A DNA stretch of 64,000 nucleotides from Uranotaenia lowii (GCF_029784155.1 NC_073693.1:163848031-163912030); one strand, 5' to 3'. Numbered from the stretch's first letter, positions 1 to 11,181 are shown. The notes: generated by a model from the sequence alone, not told the origin. Program-made: numbers and translations.

Positions 1-3000
1 ATGAAGCATACTGAGAGTTACCAATGTTGATTATAATATGTTTGCCCTAAGTTTATGCATAACCCTTATCTATGCTTTTTTATACCTGTTTAAGTGACAG
101 AAATATGTAAATTTTCATTTCAACAAAACCGAAAAAAATAATACTGCAATTGGTATTTTTTTGCCTTATGGCACTTCAGCCTTCGGAAATTTGGTATATC
201 TACACCTTAAATTATTCATAAGTTTGAAATACCTATTTTCCATTAGAATAAGTTTTTTTAAAGTTACTTCAGTTGACAGTTGAAAATTTTTTGTAAGTCT
301 CTTGAAGTGAAATAAAAACAAGTGTTCAGTTTTATTCCATCTGTATTTTATCATTCGATCAAGAATTGGTTCTGGACAAAAATAAATAAGGATCTGTTGA
401 TATGGATCCTTCTTGAATAAATTTACCTTCCGGAGCCAATAAAGTGAAACTAAACTTTTATTAACTTTGCTTTGAAATGAAGAGAAATCCTTTTCTGAAG
501 AAACAATGTTGTGAGACATTATGAAGTTCCCGTCAAGAATCTGCCCCTAAAATAACGTAAAGTGCACAAATGCTCCATAAAGTTGCGCTTCTTATGCCAG
601 CAAGCCAGCCGAAAACAATGCATGAAAGCAAGAGAACACCCGCCTTGCCTTGGGAAGCCACAAGCCGAGCCAGACTACAATGCAATGGGAACAAGGGCAA
701 AACTGAACAGAATAGAACAGAATCCCATCTTCTTCGATTTCGGGGTGAAGTCAGACTAAGTAGGAACAAAGACCACACTGCCTTACTTACAACACAGACT
801 ATAAAGATGTAAAGTGAAATGTACGAAGAATGTTGTTTTTGTTGTGCTGCTGCTGCCTTTATTTTGTGTGTGCATCGGAACGAAGTCAAAATTTTAAACA
901 AACATTCAACAAGAAGAATCAACTTGCTTATTCACCAAAAACCACTCAGCTTCCTCGAGTTCGACCGACACAGCCGGTATGAAGAAATAGTTGGGCGACT
1001 CAACAATTTCTAGTGAAGCGTTTGCACTCTGCTGTTATTTTGGAATGAAAGTTTCATTTTCGTTTTAAGACTTGCTGAGTTGGTTATTTTCAATTTGGGT
1101 AAAATTGAAATATTCAAACATTACGAATTTTCATATTTTTTTGGATTTTAAAAATTGCCTCGGGCCCCCCGAGGGAAAAACAAAGTTGTGAAATTACTTT
1201 AATCATACTACTTTAATTTCTACAAACCCATTTAAAGAAATCATAACTAGAAAATCGGAATGAAAACTTTAAATATAACTACTTGAGGGGCCATGAAATA
1301 ATATCTAGAACCGTTTTCTCTTACATAAGTTAAGGGGGCCCCCTAGAGTAAGCAGTGAAGGAGTTGTCACGCATTTTGTGGGCTGAGAATATCAAAATCT
1401 TGGTAATGAATTTCAAAATCCTCAACCCCCAATCTAGATCAAAATAATGTAAACCGAATTCGAAAAAAATCGAAAAATATGAAGAATATAAGGAAAAACA
1501 CTTCCATTTTAATTTTAATTTTTCGAAGCATGTCAGTCAGGATATTCTGTACAGAATAGATAAAATAAAGAAAAACATCTATTCGTTAACTTTCCAAGTA
1601 ATGGTTACTGCAATTAAATAGCAGCTTATTTAGCCAAAACTGGCTCACAGTGCTAAGAGATCCAAATGATTATTCTCAAATTATCATAAAAACGATCTCA
1701 TAGTTGAGTTGCTAATATTATTAAGTGATTCTCAAAACATGATTATTTATATATTTTTTGATCTTATCTTTTTTCCAGATTCAATTCATTGACATTTTTA
1801 AGTCTTGTGTTGTTTTTTCAGTTACTGAAGTTAAGTTTCATGGTTTTTCTGAATTTGGAGAACTCAGTATCTTTGTTTAAGGCCCTGACTTCTTTATCTG
1901 ACTCTTTTCAATAAGAACTGATTCGGTGTTTTAAACATTTAATCTCTATTCTGATTTTTTATTTCAATCGATCATTTTTGCATTTATACCTTTTTGGCAT
2001 TGAGGGCATCGAATAAAAGTTTTGTCACATTTCGAATAACAATTTGATAACTTTTTTTTTCATCTGATGAGAATCATATTCATAAACATCCCATGAAAAG
2101 GTTTTGTTGAATCTCAACATCAATGGTCACCCTGAATCGAACGTCACAGTCGTCGATGGGTTATCCTTTGTATTGTACCCATTTTTTTGTTGAGTGCTTA
2201 TTGTTGCTAGTTTTCTAGCTTTTGGAGTACGCAGGAGAAAGAGGTTGCTAGTTGAACCCAAATAGTATCATACTAACATTCCTACCTTTTTCCCCATTGA
2301 CTACTAGGACGTGGCCGGCGCCGTTATTAATCATTTATAGAATAGGAGAGCATGAGTTTTGTACATTGAGAATGTTTTGCTAATCCCAAGCACCATTCTT
2401 TTGGGCTTTGTGCAAAACTGATGGCCTCGATTAATCACGGAGTAGCAACCATTGGCGAGGTAGAACTTGTTCTGCTTAGCCACGCCAGCGATCATAGCAT
2501 TTGAAATGCGTAAGTCGAGTAAAGGACTAGATAAATATGTTATCAGAAGTTTCACTTTTTTTAGTATATTTTTGATGAATGATCATATCTATACAGCACT
2601 TCAAGTTCAATAATCTAAGGTGGATATGAGTAGTCAACCAAGCTAAGCTAAGCTGAAAGTTGTAATGAATGATGAAGATTAAATAAACGCTCTCTTTTTA
2701 AGTTTACCGTTCACGAGACGAGTTGTATTTTCAATTAAACCCCGAAACCTGATCATGGGAAAGGTCTGGAAATAATCAGGTTTTTTTTGTGTTTTAAAGA
2801 TATAAAAATTTAAATTTACATTTTGTGCAATTTCTGTTTTGGATCTGATGGTAACTTCGAATCTCTTTTTTTTATTTAATTCACTTTTTGTTTCTTAAAA
2901 CTTAATTTTAAATTATGATTATGATTTAAGACACTGAATGGTGGTTCCAAATATAACCTGATTTTTATTTTTCAATTCTTAAACTCTTATATATGTATCT

Positions 3001-3633
3001 CTATTGAATTTGAATTTAATTATGTTTATTTTTTGAATTCTATGTTTTAAATCTTCGAAATACTTTCCAATTGTCATTGAGTAAATGTTTCTCGATGAAG
3101 CACAAACCAAACGATCAATGATGAAATGAAAATTATTTAAAGTTTCTATCCGGTCATTTTTCTGAATCAGAGAATTTAAGTTGGTGATTCGGTTATCGAA
3201 AAATGAGCATTAAATTTAGCATTTTGCAGCTCAAATTCAGCATTCATTTTTGAGACATTTCTCAATTCTTCCGCAATGTTTGCACGTGATCAATTACCAA
3301 TTTTTATTTGAAGATATCAGAAACTATCTTTTACGCAGTAAACTTGGCAATTTGAAGACAGTATTACCGAACTAATCTCCAGTTCTTTTACACGTTTAAA
3401 AAGTTTTGTATTCTCTGGGATAGCATTGGAAAAATATCGAATCAAATTGCCCCAGGCCCCCCGATGGCTCAATCCGGCCCTAACTGCAACTCAAATCAAG
3501 AATGCCAACCGTTATTTTAAAGAAAACAATAACTCATCAAATAACCACCAGATATCGTTATGAAAATACTGAACGAAGATTTGTTGACTTAAGTTAACTT
3601 TAAACATATCGACACTTTGTATATGCCTATTTA
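1..3633. other. AT-rich stretch with no supportable gene
   Basis: No open frame here resembles a protein I recognise, and no exon with convincing splice sites was seen. Two GC-rich islands of similar wording (around 1156-1175 and 3450-3470, both with a GGCCCCCCGA core) stand out. The second runs into TCCGGCCCTAACTG, which resembles the inverted end (CAGGGCCGGA type) of a hAT-like MITE. No matching opposite end or target duplication was found, so an old, broken DNA element is only a possibility. Confidence 0.5.
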
Positions 3634-3660
3634 TACCGCCTGGGGGTCAAATGACCCCTG
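3634..3660 (+). repeat. single terminus of a TA-flanked G-run TIR element (family F)
   Basis: TA is followed by CCGCCTGGGGGTCAAATGAC and then CCCC. The layout (TA, short leader, G run, quasi-palindromic word) is the same as the ends of families A-E elsewhere in the window. Only this one end is visible, so it is probably a truncated copy; no partner terminus was found nearby. Confidence 0.4.
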
Positions 3661-3822
3661 ACACTTTTTCCGCTAAGACTTTCTTGTTTCTCAACCGATT
3701 TTCACAATAACGTGACTCAAATATGATTCTCAGACAAAATTCAGCTACAATCATTTATTTCAACGTAATACAAAGTGGAAAACAATTTTCTATTTGAAAA
3801 AAAATCGCTAGCTGAACATGAG

Positions 3823-4759
3823 TAGGGGAAGAGGGGGCATAATGCCCACGTTAAGAAGAAAGCCTTATTTTAGAGTACATTTGAAAAGATTAACTTTAAT
3901 TTTCGATTGTTTATGGAAGTTAGGTTTATTTTTTGTCTAAATCTGATAGTTTGAATAACTGGAAGGTCAAAAAAGGCCACAAATTTGATGAAATTTAAGA
4001 GTAGGTTGAAAATAGGATTTCAGATTCAGAAGGGGCATAATGCGCATATGCGTGTACCCAAACGCGCCATTAAACGTTTATTACGTGTATGTTGATTGAA
4101 GTGCCCCCGAAAGTGTTTTAAAGTTTAAAACACTTGTATTTTACTTCACAGATTGAAAAATGTATTGCTACGCGCAGTGCTGCCAGATATACAGCCATTC
4201 TTGTGAAAAGTTAACTAAATCTTTATGAAATTCAGGAATTTCAAATATTTCCGTTTATATAAAAGTTATGTTTTCAAATTTAACATAGAAATTTCTTTTA
4301 AAGTATTGTGATAAAAATTGAACATAAGTTTAAATAAATATGAAACATGCTTGAAGATAAGCGGACGTGGCGCGCTTTGCCCCACCTTGTCATTTTCATT
4401 TAAAATCGCTCAAAAAATATGAATAATTATTGAATTAGAATTTTTTGTTTTTTGATGAATGTAAAGACCAGTGTTTATCATAAAAACAGATGACAGGTGG
4501 ATTTTTTTGCTTTTAGTTGGCGTTATTCCTTACGGGAAAAGTTGAAAAATTGCAAGAAAATTTCCTAAAATTTTCTTTTCGTTTTTCGTCAAATTTACGT
4601 GATATAAGATACTCAAAAGATCCAAAAATGTTTATGAACGCACAAAAGTGTAAATGGAATAAACTGGCATTTTCAGAAATGTTGAAAAATGTTTGATTAG
4701 TGAAATACTGATGGTGGGACATCTTGCCCGCTCTGCGCATTTTGGACCGAGTTCCCCTA
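3823..4759. mobile_element. TA-flanked TIR element, family E (MITE-like, 933 bp)
   Basis: The element proper is 3825-4757. It begins GGGGAAGAGGGGGCATAATG and ends with TTCCCC, with a TA dinucleotide outside each end. The right terminus read in reverse (GGGGAACTCGGTCCAAAATG) is an imperfect inverted copy. A second GGGGCATAATGCGC word lies inside at about 4032-4045. There is no transposase frame, so it is non-autonomous. The TA duplication suggests a Tc1/mariner-type (IS630) mobiliser; this is inference. Confidence 0.65.
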
Positions 4760-5076
4760 CAGAAGTTGGTTCCCACGTAATCTTCACCGATTCTGTCAGC
4801 GTTCTTCCGTTTCGAAAACTGTTGACAGTAGCTAAATCATCGGTAAAGAAATGGCATATTTTGAAACAAAAGGATGGTAAGTTTTCACAAGATTTGATGA
4901 ATAATCTGAAGTCTAGCTTACCAACTTCTATCGAAAGTGAAAAATCTTTTCCAGTTTGGCTGGAACAAATATCAATTTCTTCTTGTGCCCCCCCCCCTCG
5001 AATTTTTCAAAACATCCGAAGGGGGAATAAATAAAGTTTGAAGTTTTTTATGTAAATTTCGAAAGAAAAATTCATA

Positions 5077-5376
5077 AAAAAGCGCCGATGTGGTCTAGAA
5101 GATAGGCTGGCGCGAGTCTGGTTTTGGTATGCCAGGCGTACTGGGTTCGATTCCCGGTATCGGCAATAAAAACTTTTGGGTTCGATTCCCATAATTGGCC
5201 GACAGGTAAAATGTGTTTCCTCATATAACTGACTATATAATAAGAATGTTCAATCAGTTGCCAGCTGGCCAGGTATATACACGGATGCCGGAATACCTGT
5301 AAGTAAACTAGCCCACCTGATTGATTCGTTCTTCCAAAATATACCTACATCAACACAATACATTCACTACATAACA
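5077..5376 (+). mobile_element. tRNA-derived SINE, 5' part (interrupted copy)
   Basis: The 5' head is tRNA-like, with an A-box-like TGGTCTAGAAGATAGG and a B-box GGTTCGATTCCC. GCCGAT at the start and ATCGGC at about 5158-5163 could pair as an acceptor stem. A second B-box-like GGGTTCGATTCCC follows. The body continues to 5376, where the LINE interrupts it; the 3' part is at 11003-11160. The sequence parallels the complete copy at 58439-58893 nearly base for base. It is a SINE and not a working tRNA: the A-box region is degenerate and the anticodon arm is not convincing. Confidence 0.85.
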
Positions 5377-5669
5377 TGGGTTTCTGAAGGGTAATGAAAC
5401 AAACGCGTGTTTAAGACTATCGTGAGAAAATCGTTAATTACCACCCAAAATACAATCCATTACTAAATAAAGTTCAAACGATTCCATCAGTGAAGTGCGG
5501 TAGTGAGTCCCGTTACTGAAAGTGAAAACTTTTTCGAGCGATTATATCCAAAAATTAAGAAATAACTCAGTTGTAGTTCGTGCTACCCCATTGGTGTAAC
5601 ATTTCACTCTTGTGATAACAAAAAGCTTACCCCTTCAGAAAAACCGAAGAAGAACGAGAAGTAATAGTA

Positions 5670-6548
5670 ATGGACAAAAACAAAAACAAGTCTGTGAATA
5701 CCCTCAACACTTGCCGCCCAACAGCAATAACAACCAGATCCACATCATCTCTGCCAGCCTTGTTTGCTGATGAGAGACCTCCGAAACGCTCAAAAGAAGA
5801 TCTGATGGTTTCCAGCGACAATGAAGAAGTAGAGTCTCTTACCGATCTGTGGGATAAAATGCGTCGAATGATGGCTGCAGAGAATGATAGAGTTCTATCC
5901 GGCATCGAGGCCAAGATTGAGAAATGTACCGGTGAGTTGCGGCAACGGATTGAGTGTCTGGAAGAGCAGCTTGCAGTGTTGAAAGAGGAATGTTCTGGGA
6001 ATGTCACCGGAATCAACAATGACATCCAATCTATTCGTGCTGATCTACAAAACAGTGTCGAAGGTACCGAAAAGCTAGAAAGAAATCGCGAGCTCGTGTT
6101 TTCCGGGATTCCATACCTGGAGGGAGAGGATCTGGATGTCATTTACCAAAATATATGTTCGGCGCTTGGTTTTACCACTTATCCGTTGGCAAAGTTATTG
6201 CGCCTCTCCAAACCACCAATTAAACATGGATCATCACCACTATTACTCTGCGAATTTGCTTTACGGAACTCTAAAAGTGAATTCTACCGGGCTTACCTGA
6301 GAAACCGTTCCTTATCCCTGCGTAACATCGGATTTGACAACGACAGTCGTATTTTCATTAATGAAAATCTGACGCAACATGCTAGAGCCATTCGATCTGA
6401 AGCGATTAAATTGAAGAAGGTGGGTGCTCTACAAAACGTGCAGACGAGAGACGGAACAGTGTTCATTAAGCTGCCTGGTTCATCTGAATTTAAACCAATA
6501 CAACGAGTGGACCAACTGCCCGGCCAATGTCATCAATCCCTTCCTTAA
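5670..6548 (+). CDS. LINE ORF1 protein: coiled coil plus RNA-binding-like domain
   Basis: The frame encodes 292 aa. The N-terminal ~65 residues are Ser/Thr/Lys-rich and low complexity. Residues ~55-145 form a charged, heptad-like coiled coil (for example IEAKIEKCTGELRQRIECLEE), typical of ORF1 trimerisation domains. A C-terminal half follows with RNRELVFSGIPYLEGEDL and a later basic helix around RSEAIKLKKVGALQ, then TRDGTVFIKLPG. That arrangement resembles the RRM/CTD layout of L1-like and CR1-group ORF1 nucleic-acid chaperones. No CCHC zinc knuckle is present. The ATG at 5670 lies just after an in-frame stop. The role inferred is binding element RNA into the retrotransposition RNP. Confidence 0.75.
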   Translation: MDKNKNKSVNTLNTCRPTAITTRSTSSLPALFADERPPKRSKEDLMVSSDNEEVESLTDLWDKMRRMMAAENDRVLSGIEAKIEKCTGELRQRIECLEEQLAVLKEECSGNVTGINNDIQSIRADLQNSVEGTEKLERNRELVFSGIPYLEGEDLDVIYQNICSALGFTTYPLAKLLRLSKPPIKHGSSPLLLCEFALRNSKSEFYRAYLRNRSLSLRNIGFDNDSRIFINENLTQHARAIRSEAIKLKKVGALQNVQTRDGTVFIKLPGSSEFKPIQRVDQLPGQCHQSLP

Positions 6549-7065
6549 AAGCTTTTCATTTCCTTCCCAAATGTTCCTTTGACTCCATCCTAGCAATCCT
6601 TTTGACTCCGTCCGCTCCTGAAAGTATTTACCTATCCTTGATAAATCCCTTTCCTTCCCAACAATAATCCTTTCCTTAAGTTATCCTTGTATCCATGCCC
6701 TTCCTGAAAGTCTGTAGCTGTTGTTGCTGATCGGATCCTGCTGACGTCATTCCTGAATGTGCGGAAAATAGTTCCGTGCTATGCTTCTCCTGTTTTAGCT
6801 TACACTGTGCTTCACACTTGATGATAAACATGTCTTATCAACACTTAACAGGTTCGTTTGAATTAAGCTTTCCTTGTTTTTTTTTTTTTGTTTAAATTTT
6901 AATGCTCTAAATCATACCAGTACATACCACATATTTTCATACGATTTTTCTTATTTTGGTTATTAGAAATGAATAGTAATCTAGTTTTCATGCCTCACAC
7001 ATTAGCTCTAAGTTTTGCCAAGACACCCTCTCTGACCTTCTTCTTCACAGCTTATTTAATTGACA

Positions 7066-7294
7066 ATGGCTAGTCCTAGTTCCAACGATACCTCTTCACA
7101 TATAACCAAGGCAGTTTTAAATGCAGCCATGAGTAACAGTTATATAAATGTTTGCCATATTAATGTACAAAGCCTCTGTGCACGTCATATGACTAAATTT
7201 GAAGAATTGAGGAATATTTTTCATGACAGCAAAGCAGATGTTATTTGCATGACTGAAACTTGGATGGACGATACAATTCGCAATTCTCAAATAC
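7066..7294 (+). pseudogene. LINE ORF2, 5' fragment (start of AP endonuclease domain)
   Basis: Starting at ATG 7066, the frame encodes NVCHINVQSLCA and then KADVICMTETW, the first conserved strands of APE-type endonucleases (N-x-x-S/N-L and the catalytic E in the T-E-T/S-W motif). It is cut at 7294 by the foldback element. The reading frame resumes in phase at 8250, immediately after the second copy of the 9-bp target repeat. The two pieces together total 940 codons including the stop, so the insertion alone accounts for the break. Confidence 0.85.
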
Positions 7295-8249
7295 GGTTGT
7301 ACTCCATTTACCCGAAAACCATTGCCCAGAATGAAAAATCCCCAGAATTCCAATCGCCAGAAAGAACCATTCCCCAGAATTTTTTTCCCCAGACGAACCA
7401 TTCCCCAGAAAAATTTTCGCCAGAATGTACCATTTCCCAGAAATTTTTTGACCAGAATGAACCATGTAACAGAAATTTTTTCGCCAGAAGAACCATTTCC
7501 CAGAAAATTGAGAACATTCATCTTTACTAGAAATTATTTAAAAAAAGGGATTGTTACAAAAAATGGGGTTTCAAAACTTTATTCTTTTGCGGCAAAGCCG
7601 CAACCAACGAGGATGAAGGGGCTGAGGCGGCACAAAGCCGCCGAAGCTCCCAAATCCGAGGAGGCCGCCGACCCGCCGTCGGAAGCGGCGGCCCTAATAC
7701 ATTGGTCTAGGTCTGCCGGGGCTTCCTAGGTCTACGTGAAAGCTAGGGGTGATCCCTTAGCCCCGTCCGCCCCGCGACAGCGTGAAGGACAAAACGTCTT
7801 TCAAGTTCGAACGCGCAGCGTGAGGAGTCGGATACCAAAACGGTTTTTTAAAGGACCATGGTAAGCATTGAATCAATTAAAGTGCCCAAACCATAAACAA
7901 AGCACAATATTGGTTCTAAAATAAATTTAGTTGAAAAATTTCAAAGTCGTAATTTCATTTAAAAAATCATTTTGAAATATACAAGAATTCATTAGAAAAA
8001 AAAAATAAATAAAAATGCTAGGGGAAAAATCTGGGATTTGTGCCATTCTGGTAAATGTTCCATTCTGGGGAAAAAAATTCTGGGAAATGGTCCATTCTGG
8101 GAAAAAAATTTCTGGTAAATGGTGCATTCTGGGGATTTTTTTTCTGGGAAATGGTTCATTCTGGGGTTTGATTTCGGGTATTTGTCATTCTGGGAAAAAT
8201 TCATTCTGGGCAATGGTTTTCGGGTAAATGGGATACAATCCTCAAATAC
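7286..8249. mobile_element. foldback DNA element with 9-bp target repeats (Mutator-like, non-autonomous)
   Basis: The element is 7295-8240 (946 bp), flanked by CTCAAATAC at 7286-7294 and 8241-8249. The outermost 18 bp of the two ends are inverted copies (GGTTGTACTCCATTTACC versus GATTGTATCCCATTTACC). The arms (7295-~7520 and ~8015-8240) are imperfect tandem repeats of a ~30-bp unit built on CCATTTCCCAGAAATTTTTT and CCAGAATG, in opposite orientations. A 9-bp duplication plus long arms is typical of MULE or foldback elements. There is no transposase, so it must be mobilised in trans. Open frames on the arms are artefacts of the repeat. Confidence 0.85.
7590..7860. other. GC-rich core of the foldback element, function unknown
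   Basis: Between the AT-rich arms lies a markedly GC-rich block. It has several short hairpin-like words (GCGGCAAAGCCGC, GGCGGCACAAAGCCGCC, GCCGCCGACCCGCCG with CGGAAGCGGCGGCC) and a tail around GAACGCGCAGCGTGAGGAG. I do not recognise it. It could be captured genomic sequence, as in Pack-MULEs, or an older part of the transposon. It has no long convincing reading frame. Its composition differs sharply from both its arms and the host LINE. Confidence 0.45.
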
Positions 8250-10840
8250 ACATCGATGGCTTTTATGTCCTTCGGAATGACCGAAATCGTCACGGTGGGG
8301 GTATATGTATCTATATACGAAATAATTTGAAGCATAAAATTCTTAAAAAATCTACCACCCTTATGAATTCTAGAAATTCCTCAGAATATTTTATTTTTGA
8401 ATTATCAATAAGTGTAAACCGAATATTGGTTGGGGTTTATTATAATCCTCCGAAAAATGACTGTTCTGAAACTCTTATCAATCATTTCCATGAATTTGGA
8501 CTCAACTATGAACATTCATTCCTTATAGGTGATTTCAATACGGATTTACTGAAGCGCACATCATTTTCCCAGCGGTTTAAAGATTCTTTACAGTTATTAT
8601 CATTAAGAAGTGTAGGCACAGAACCAACATTTTTTCACAATATAGGATGTTCCTTACTCGATCTGCTGTTGACAAATTCATCAGAATTAGTATCCAAATT
8701 CAATCAAGTCTCAGTTCCTGGAATTTCTCACCACGATCTTATCTTCTGTACACTTAACTTCGAACGTGATCATCCTGTTACAGGATACTGGTATCGCGAT
8801 TACACAAACTACGATTTCAACAGTTTAAATTCAGCGCTTCAAAATATAAATTATGAAAGATACATAAGCATTAACGACCCTGATATAATTTTGAATATTC
8901 TCAATACTGAACTCAATTATATTCATGAAACGTTCTTTCCTTTAAAATTTAAGAAATTCAAGAAAAACCTGTGGTTCACCAATGATATACAATTTGCCAT
9001 TATTAATAGAAATTTGGCTTATCAAAATTGGAAACGCAATAAAACTCCAAATAATTTGTTCTACTTTAAACAATTAAGAAATCAAGTTAACACTCTCATT
9101 CAAAATGCTAAAAGAAACTTCGACAAAAAAAGAATCGACTTTAATCTTCCACCTAAAGCTGTTTGGAGAAACATCAAGAAAATTGGTTTAACTAAAAAAT
9201 CCTCCAAACCTCATCAAAATAGTGACTACTCAGCAGATGAAATTAATACTTATTTTTCTACAAATTTTACGGAATGTCCAAGCTCGTTTACACCACCACT
9301 TAGCTCTTATGGATTCAAGTTCAAGCTAGTCGAAGATTATGAAATAATAAACGCCGTGTATTCTATCAAATCAAATGCGACTGGTTTCGATAACATTCCT
9401 ATTAAGCTAATTCAAATTGTTCTTCCCGAAATTCTCGTTGTTCTCAAACATTTATTCAATTGTATCATCACTTTCTCTAAATTTCCTGTTGATTGGAAAG
9501 TTTCAAAAATATTACCTCTGCCTAAAAAATCAAACTGTGATGCAATTTCTAATTTACGACCCATAAGCCTGCTCTGCGCGTTATCCAAAGTTTTTGAGAA
9601 GATTTTAAAGGAACAAATATCTCTGCATATAAACCGAAACGAGCTTTTACATGATTTCCAGTCTGGTTTTCGTAAAAATCATAGTACTGAAAGTGCTTTG
9701 ATAAAAGTACACGATGATATTGCCAAATGCATTGACAAGAAAGGAATTGCTATACTTCTTTTGATTGATTTTTCGAAGGCTTTCGATCGCGTTTCACATG
9801 GCAAATTGTATAACAAACTAATTTCCTCGTTTTCCTTCAGTTCATCCGCAGCAAACCTCATCAAATCATACTTGGAGGATCGGCAACAAGCGGTTTTTTA
9901 CCAGAAAAATTTATCGAGATTTATAAACATCAAATCGGGAGTTCCACAAGGTTCTGTTCTGGGACCTATCTTATTCTCAATGTTCATCAATGATCTCCCA
10001 CGTATACTATCTCATTGCTCCATCCATATGTTTGCCGATGATGTGCAACTGTATTTTTGTAACTATGGCAAGTATAACTGCTCTGATTTGACTCTAAAAA
10101 TAAATCAGGATCTTTTGAGTTTATACCAATGGTCAACAAATAACTTGCTTCCTATAAATGCCTCAAAAACCCAAGCCCTTTTCATCGATAAATCAAAACG
10201 TTCACTTATTCCTCCCGATTTAGTTCTGAATTCTGAACCTCTGACTTTTGTTGACAAAGTAAATAACCTTGGTGTAATTTTCGATAAAAACTTTCACTGG
10301 GGATCTCAAATAAAAAACCAATGCGCTAAAATTTATTGCACTCTCAAACAGCTAAATATAACAACAAGATCCTTAGGTGTTCAATCCAAGCTTAAACTTT
10401 TTAAAACATTCATCTTACCTCATTTTACATACGGCAATTTTGTAGTTCACAACGCACCGTCTAGTTTTATTGTTAGACTCAAAGTGGCTTTAAATGCCTG
10501 CGTTAGATACGTATTCAAACTATCTCGTTTTTCCAGTGTCACCTATTTACAGAAACATCTTCTCGGATGCTGTTTTGAAAAATTTTATCAGTTCCGCTGT
10601 TGTATGGTAATGCACAATTTAATTACTATAAGAAAACCAATGTATTTAAGATCTCTACTCATACCACTTCGAAATTCACGCTCTTCCAGCTTCCAAATAC
10701 CAAACCATAGCTCCAATTACTATAATTGCTCATTTCTAGTTAGAGGTATCGCAAATTGGAATCAACTACCTAATGCTATCAAGAACATTAATAGTAGAAG
10801 AGGTTTTAGGGAGAGTTTATTGGCAAAACTGAACAGTTAA
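8250..10840 (+). pseudogene. LINE ORF2, 3' part: endonuclease remainder and reverse transcriptase
   Basis: The frame is open to the TAA at 10838-10840. In order it shows endonuclease strands (LIGDFNTDLL, LLDLLLTNS and the catalytic SHHDLIFCTL), a linker, then reverse transcriptase: KILPLPKK / NLRPISLL (finger motifs), FQSGFRKNHST, IDFSKAFDRVSH (motif A), GVPQGSVLGPILF (motif B) and MFADDVQLYF (motif C, FADD, codons at 10031-10042). A thumb/C-terminal region containing LKLFKTFILPHFTYGN follows. No catalytic residue appears lost. An ATG at 8228 lies inside the foldback arm and is not the native start. Function inferred: target-primed reverse transcription. It is broken only by the foldback insertion. 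Confidence 0.85.
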
Positions 10841-10973
10841 AGTTAGTATACACAAAAAGAATAGGTACACTTTCAGAAACAGTTATTTCTGATCTTTGTT
10901 TTTTTTTCTCAAACGAATCTTATCTCACAATGTAACAAATTAAAAGATTTCCAATCTTACGTTGCATAAATAC

Positions 10974-11000
10974 AGAATAAATAAATAAATAAATAAATAA
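10974..11000 (+). repeat. (AAAT)n tail of the LINE
   Basis: About six AAAT units end the LINE, right before the resumed SINE sequence. Short tandem 3' tails rather than poly(A) are common in CR1- and RTE-type LINEs, where the tail takes part in target-primed reverse transcription. Confidence 0.8.
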
Positions 11001-11002
11001 CA

Positions 11003-11160
11003 GTTCATACGAAGCCATGGGGTCCGGGTATGAAGTACGTGTTGCATTGGAGATTTGTCGAACCTAATAATCTAAGAATGCATGTGAGCACATACTTAGG
11101 CAGAAACTGTGGTGAATTCGTAAACCCATGGTGGATAACCAACATACAGCATACACATAC
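11003..11160 (+). mobile_element. tRNA-derived SINE, 3' part (interrupted copy)
   Basis: This continues the SINE begun at 5077. GTTCATACGAAGCCATGGGG and the following ~150 bp match 58739-58890 closely. It ends in a degenerate (CATA)n tail directly before the second flanking repeat at 11161. Confidence 0.85.
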
Positions 11161-11181
11161 ATTTCGAAACAAAAATTCATA

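Larger units (their letters stand above)
5377..10996 (+). mobile_element. non-LTR retrotransposon, CR1/Jockey group (5.6 kb including its own insertion)
   Basis: This two-ORF LINE has a 5' UTR (5377-5669), ORF1 (5670-6548), a gap of about 0.5 kb, ORF2 (7066-7294 plus 8250-10840), a short 3' UTR and an (AAAT)n tail at 10974-11000. ATAACA at 5371-5376 and 10997-11002 is the likely 6-bp target duplication, although part of it cannot be told from the tail. With the foldback insertion set aside, both ORFs are open, so this copy was probably complete when the foldback element landed. ORF2 contains APE-type endonuclease and reverse transcriptase. The clade (CR1, Daphne, Kiri or a relative) was not resolved by eye. 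Confidence 0.85.
5056..11181. mobile_element. nested insertion complex: SINE > LINE > foldback element
   Basis: A 21-bp direct repeat (5056-5076 and 11161-11181, one mismatch, core AAAAATTCATA) bounds the complex and is the target duplication of the outermost SINE. Inside the SINE lies a LINE (5377-10996), and inside the LINE's ORF2 lies a foldback element (7295-8240). The uninterrupted SINE relative at 58439-58893 reads straight through the LINE insertion point, which gives a natural empty-site reference. The order of insertion is therefore SINE first, then LINE, then foldback. Confidence 0.9.

Noticed and set aside
1156..3484. A complete hAT MITE bounded by GC-rich GGCCCCCCGA islands
   Set aside because: Only one end looks terminal (TCCGGCCCTAACTG); no partner terminus and no 8-bp duplication could be found.
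5082..5165. tRNA gene
   Set aside because: A- and B-boxes and an acceptor-like stem are present, but the anticodon arm is poor, a second B-box follows, the same unit occurs with a 25-bp target duplication at 58439, and the body extends ~370 bp. This is a SINE.
7117..8227. Several 60-135-codon frames on both strands over the foldback arms
   Set aside because: They are translations of a ~30-bp tandem repeat (runs of GNG-, PRIFF- or SGEKF-like residues) and mirror each other across the arms. No domain, no conservation signal.
8228..8249. ATG 8228 as the start of an 870-aa protein
   Set aside because: The start codon lies inside the foldback arm. The native ORF2 starts at 7066 and is interrupted by the insertion.
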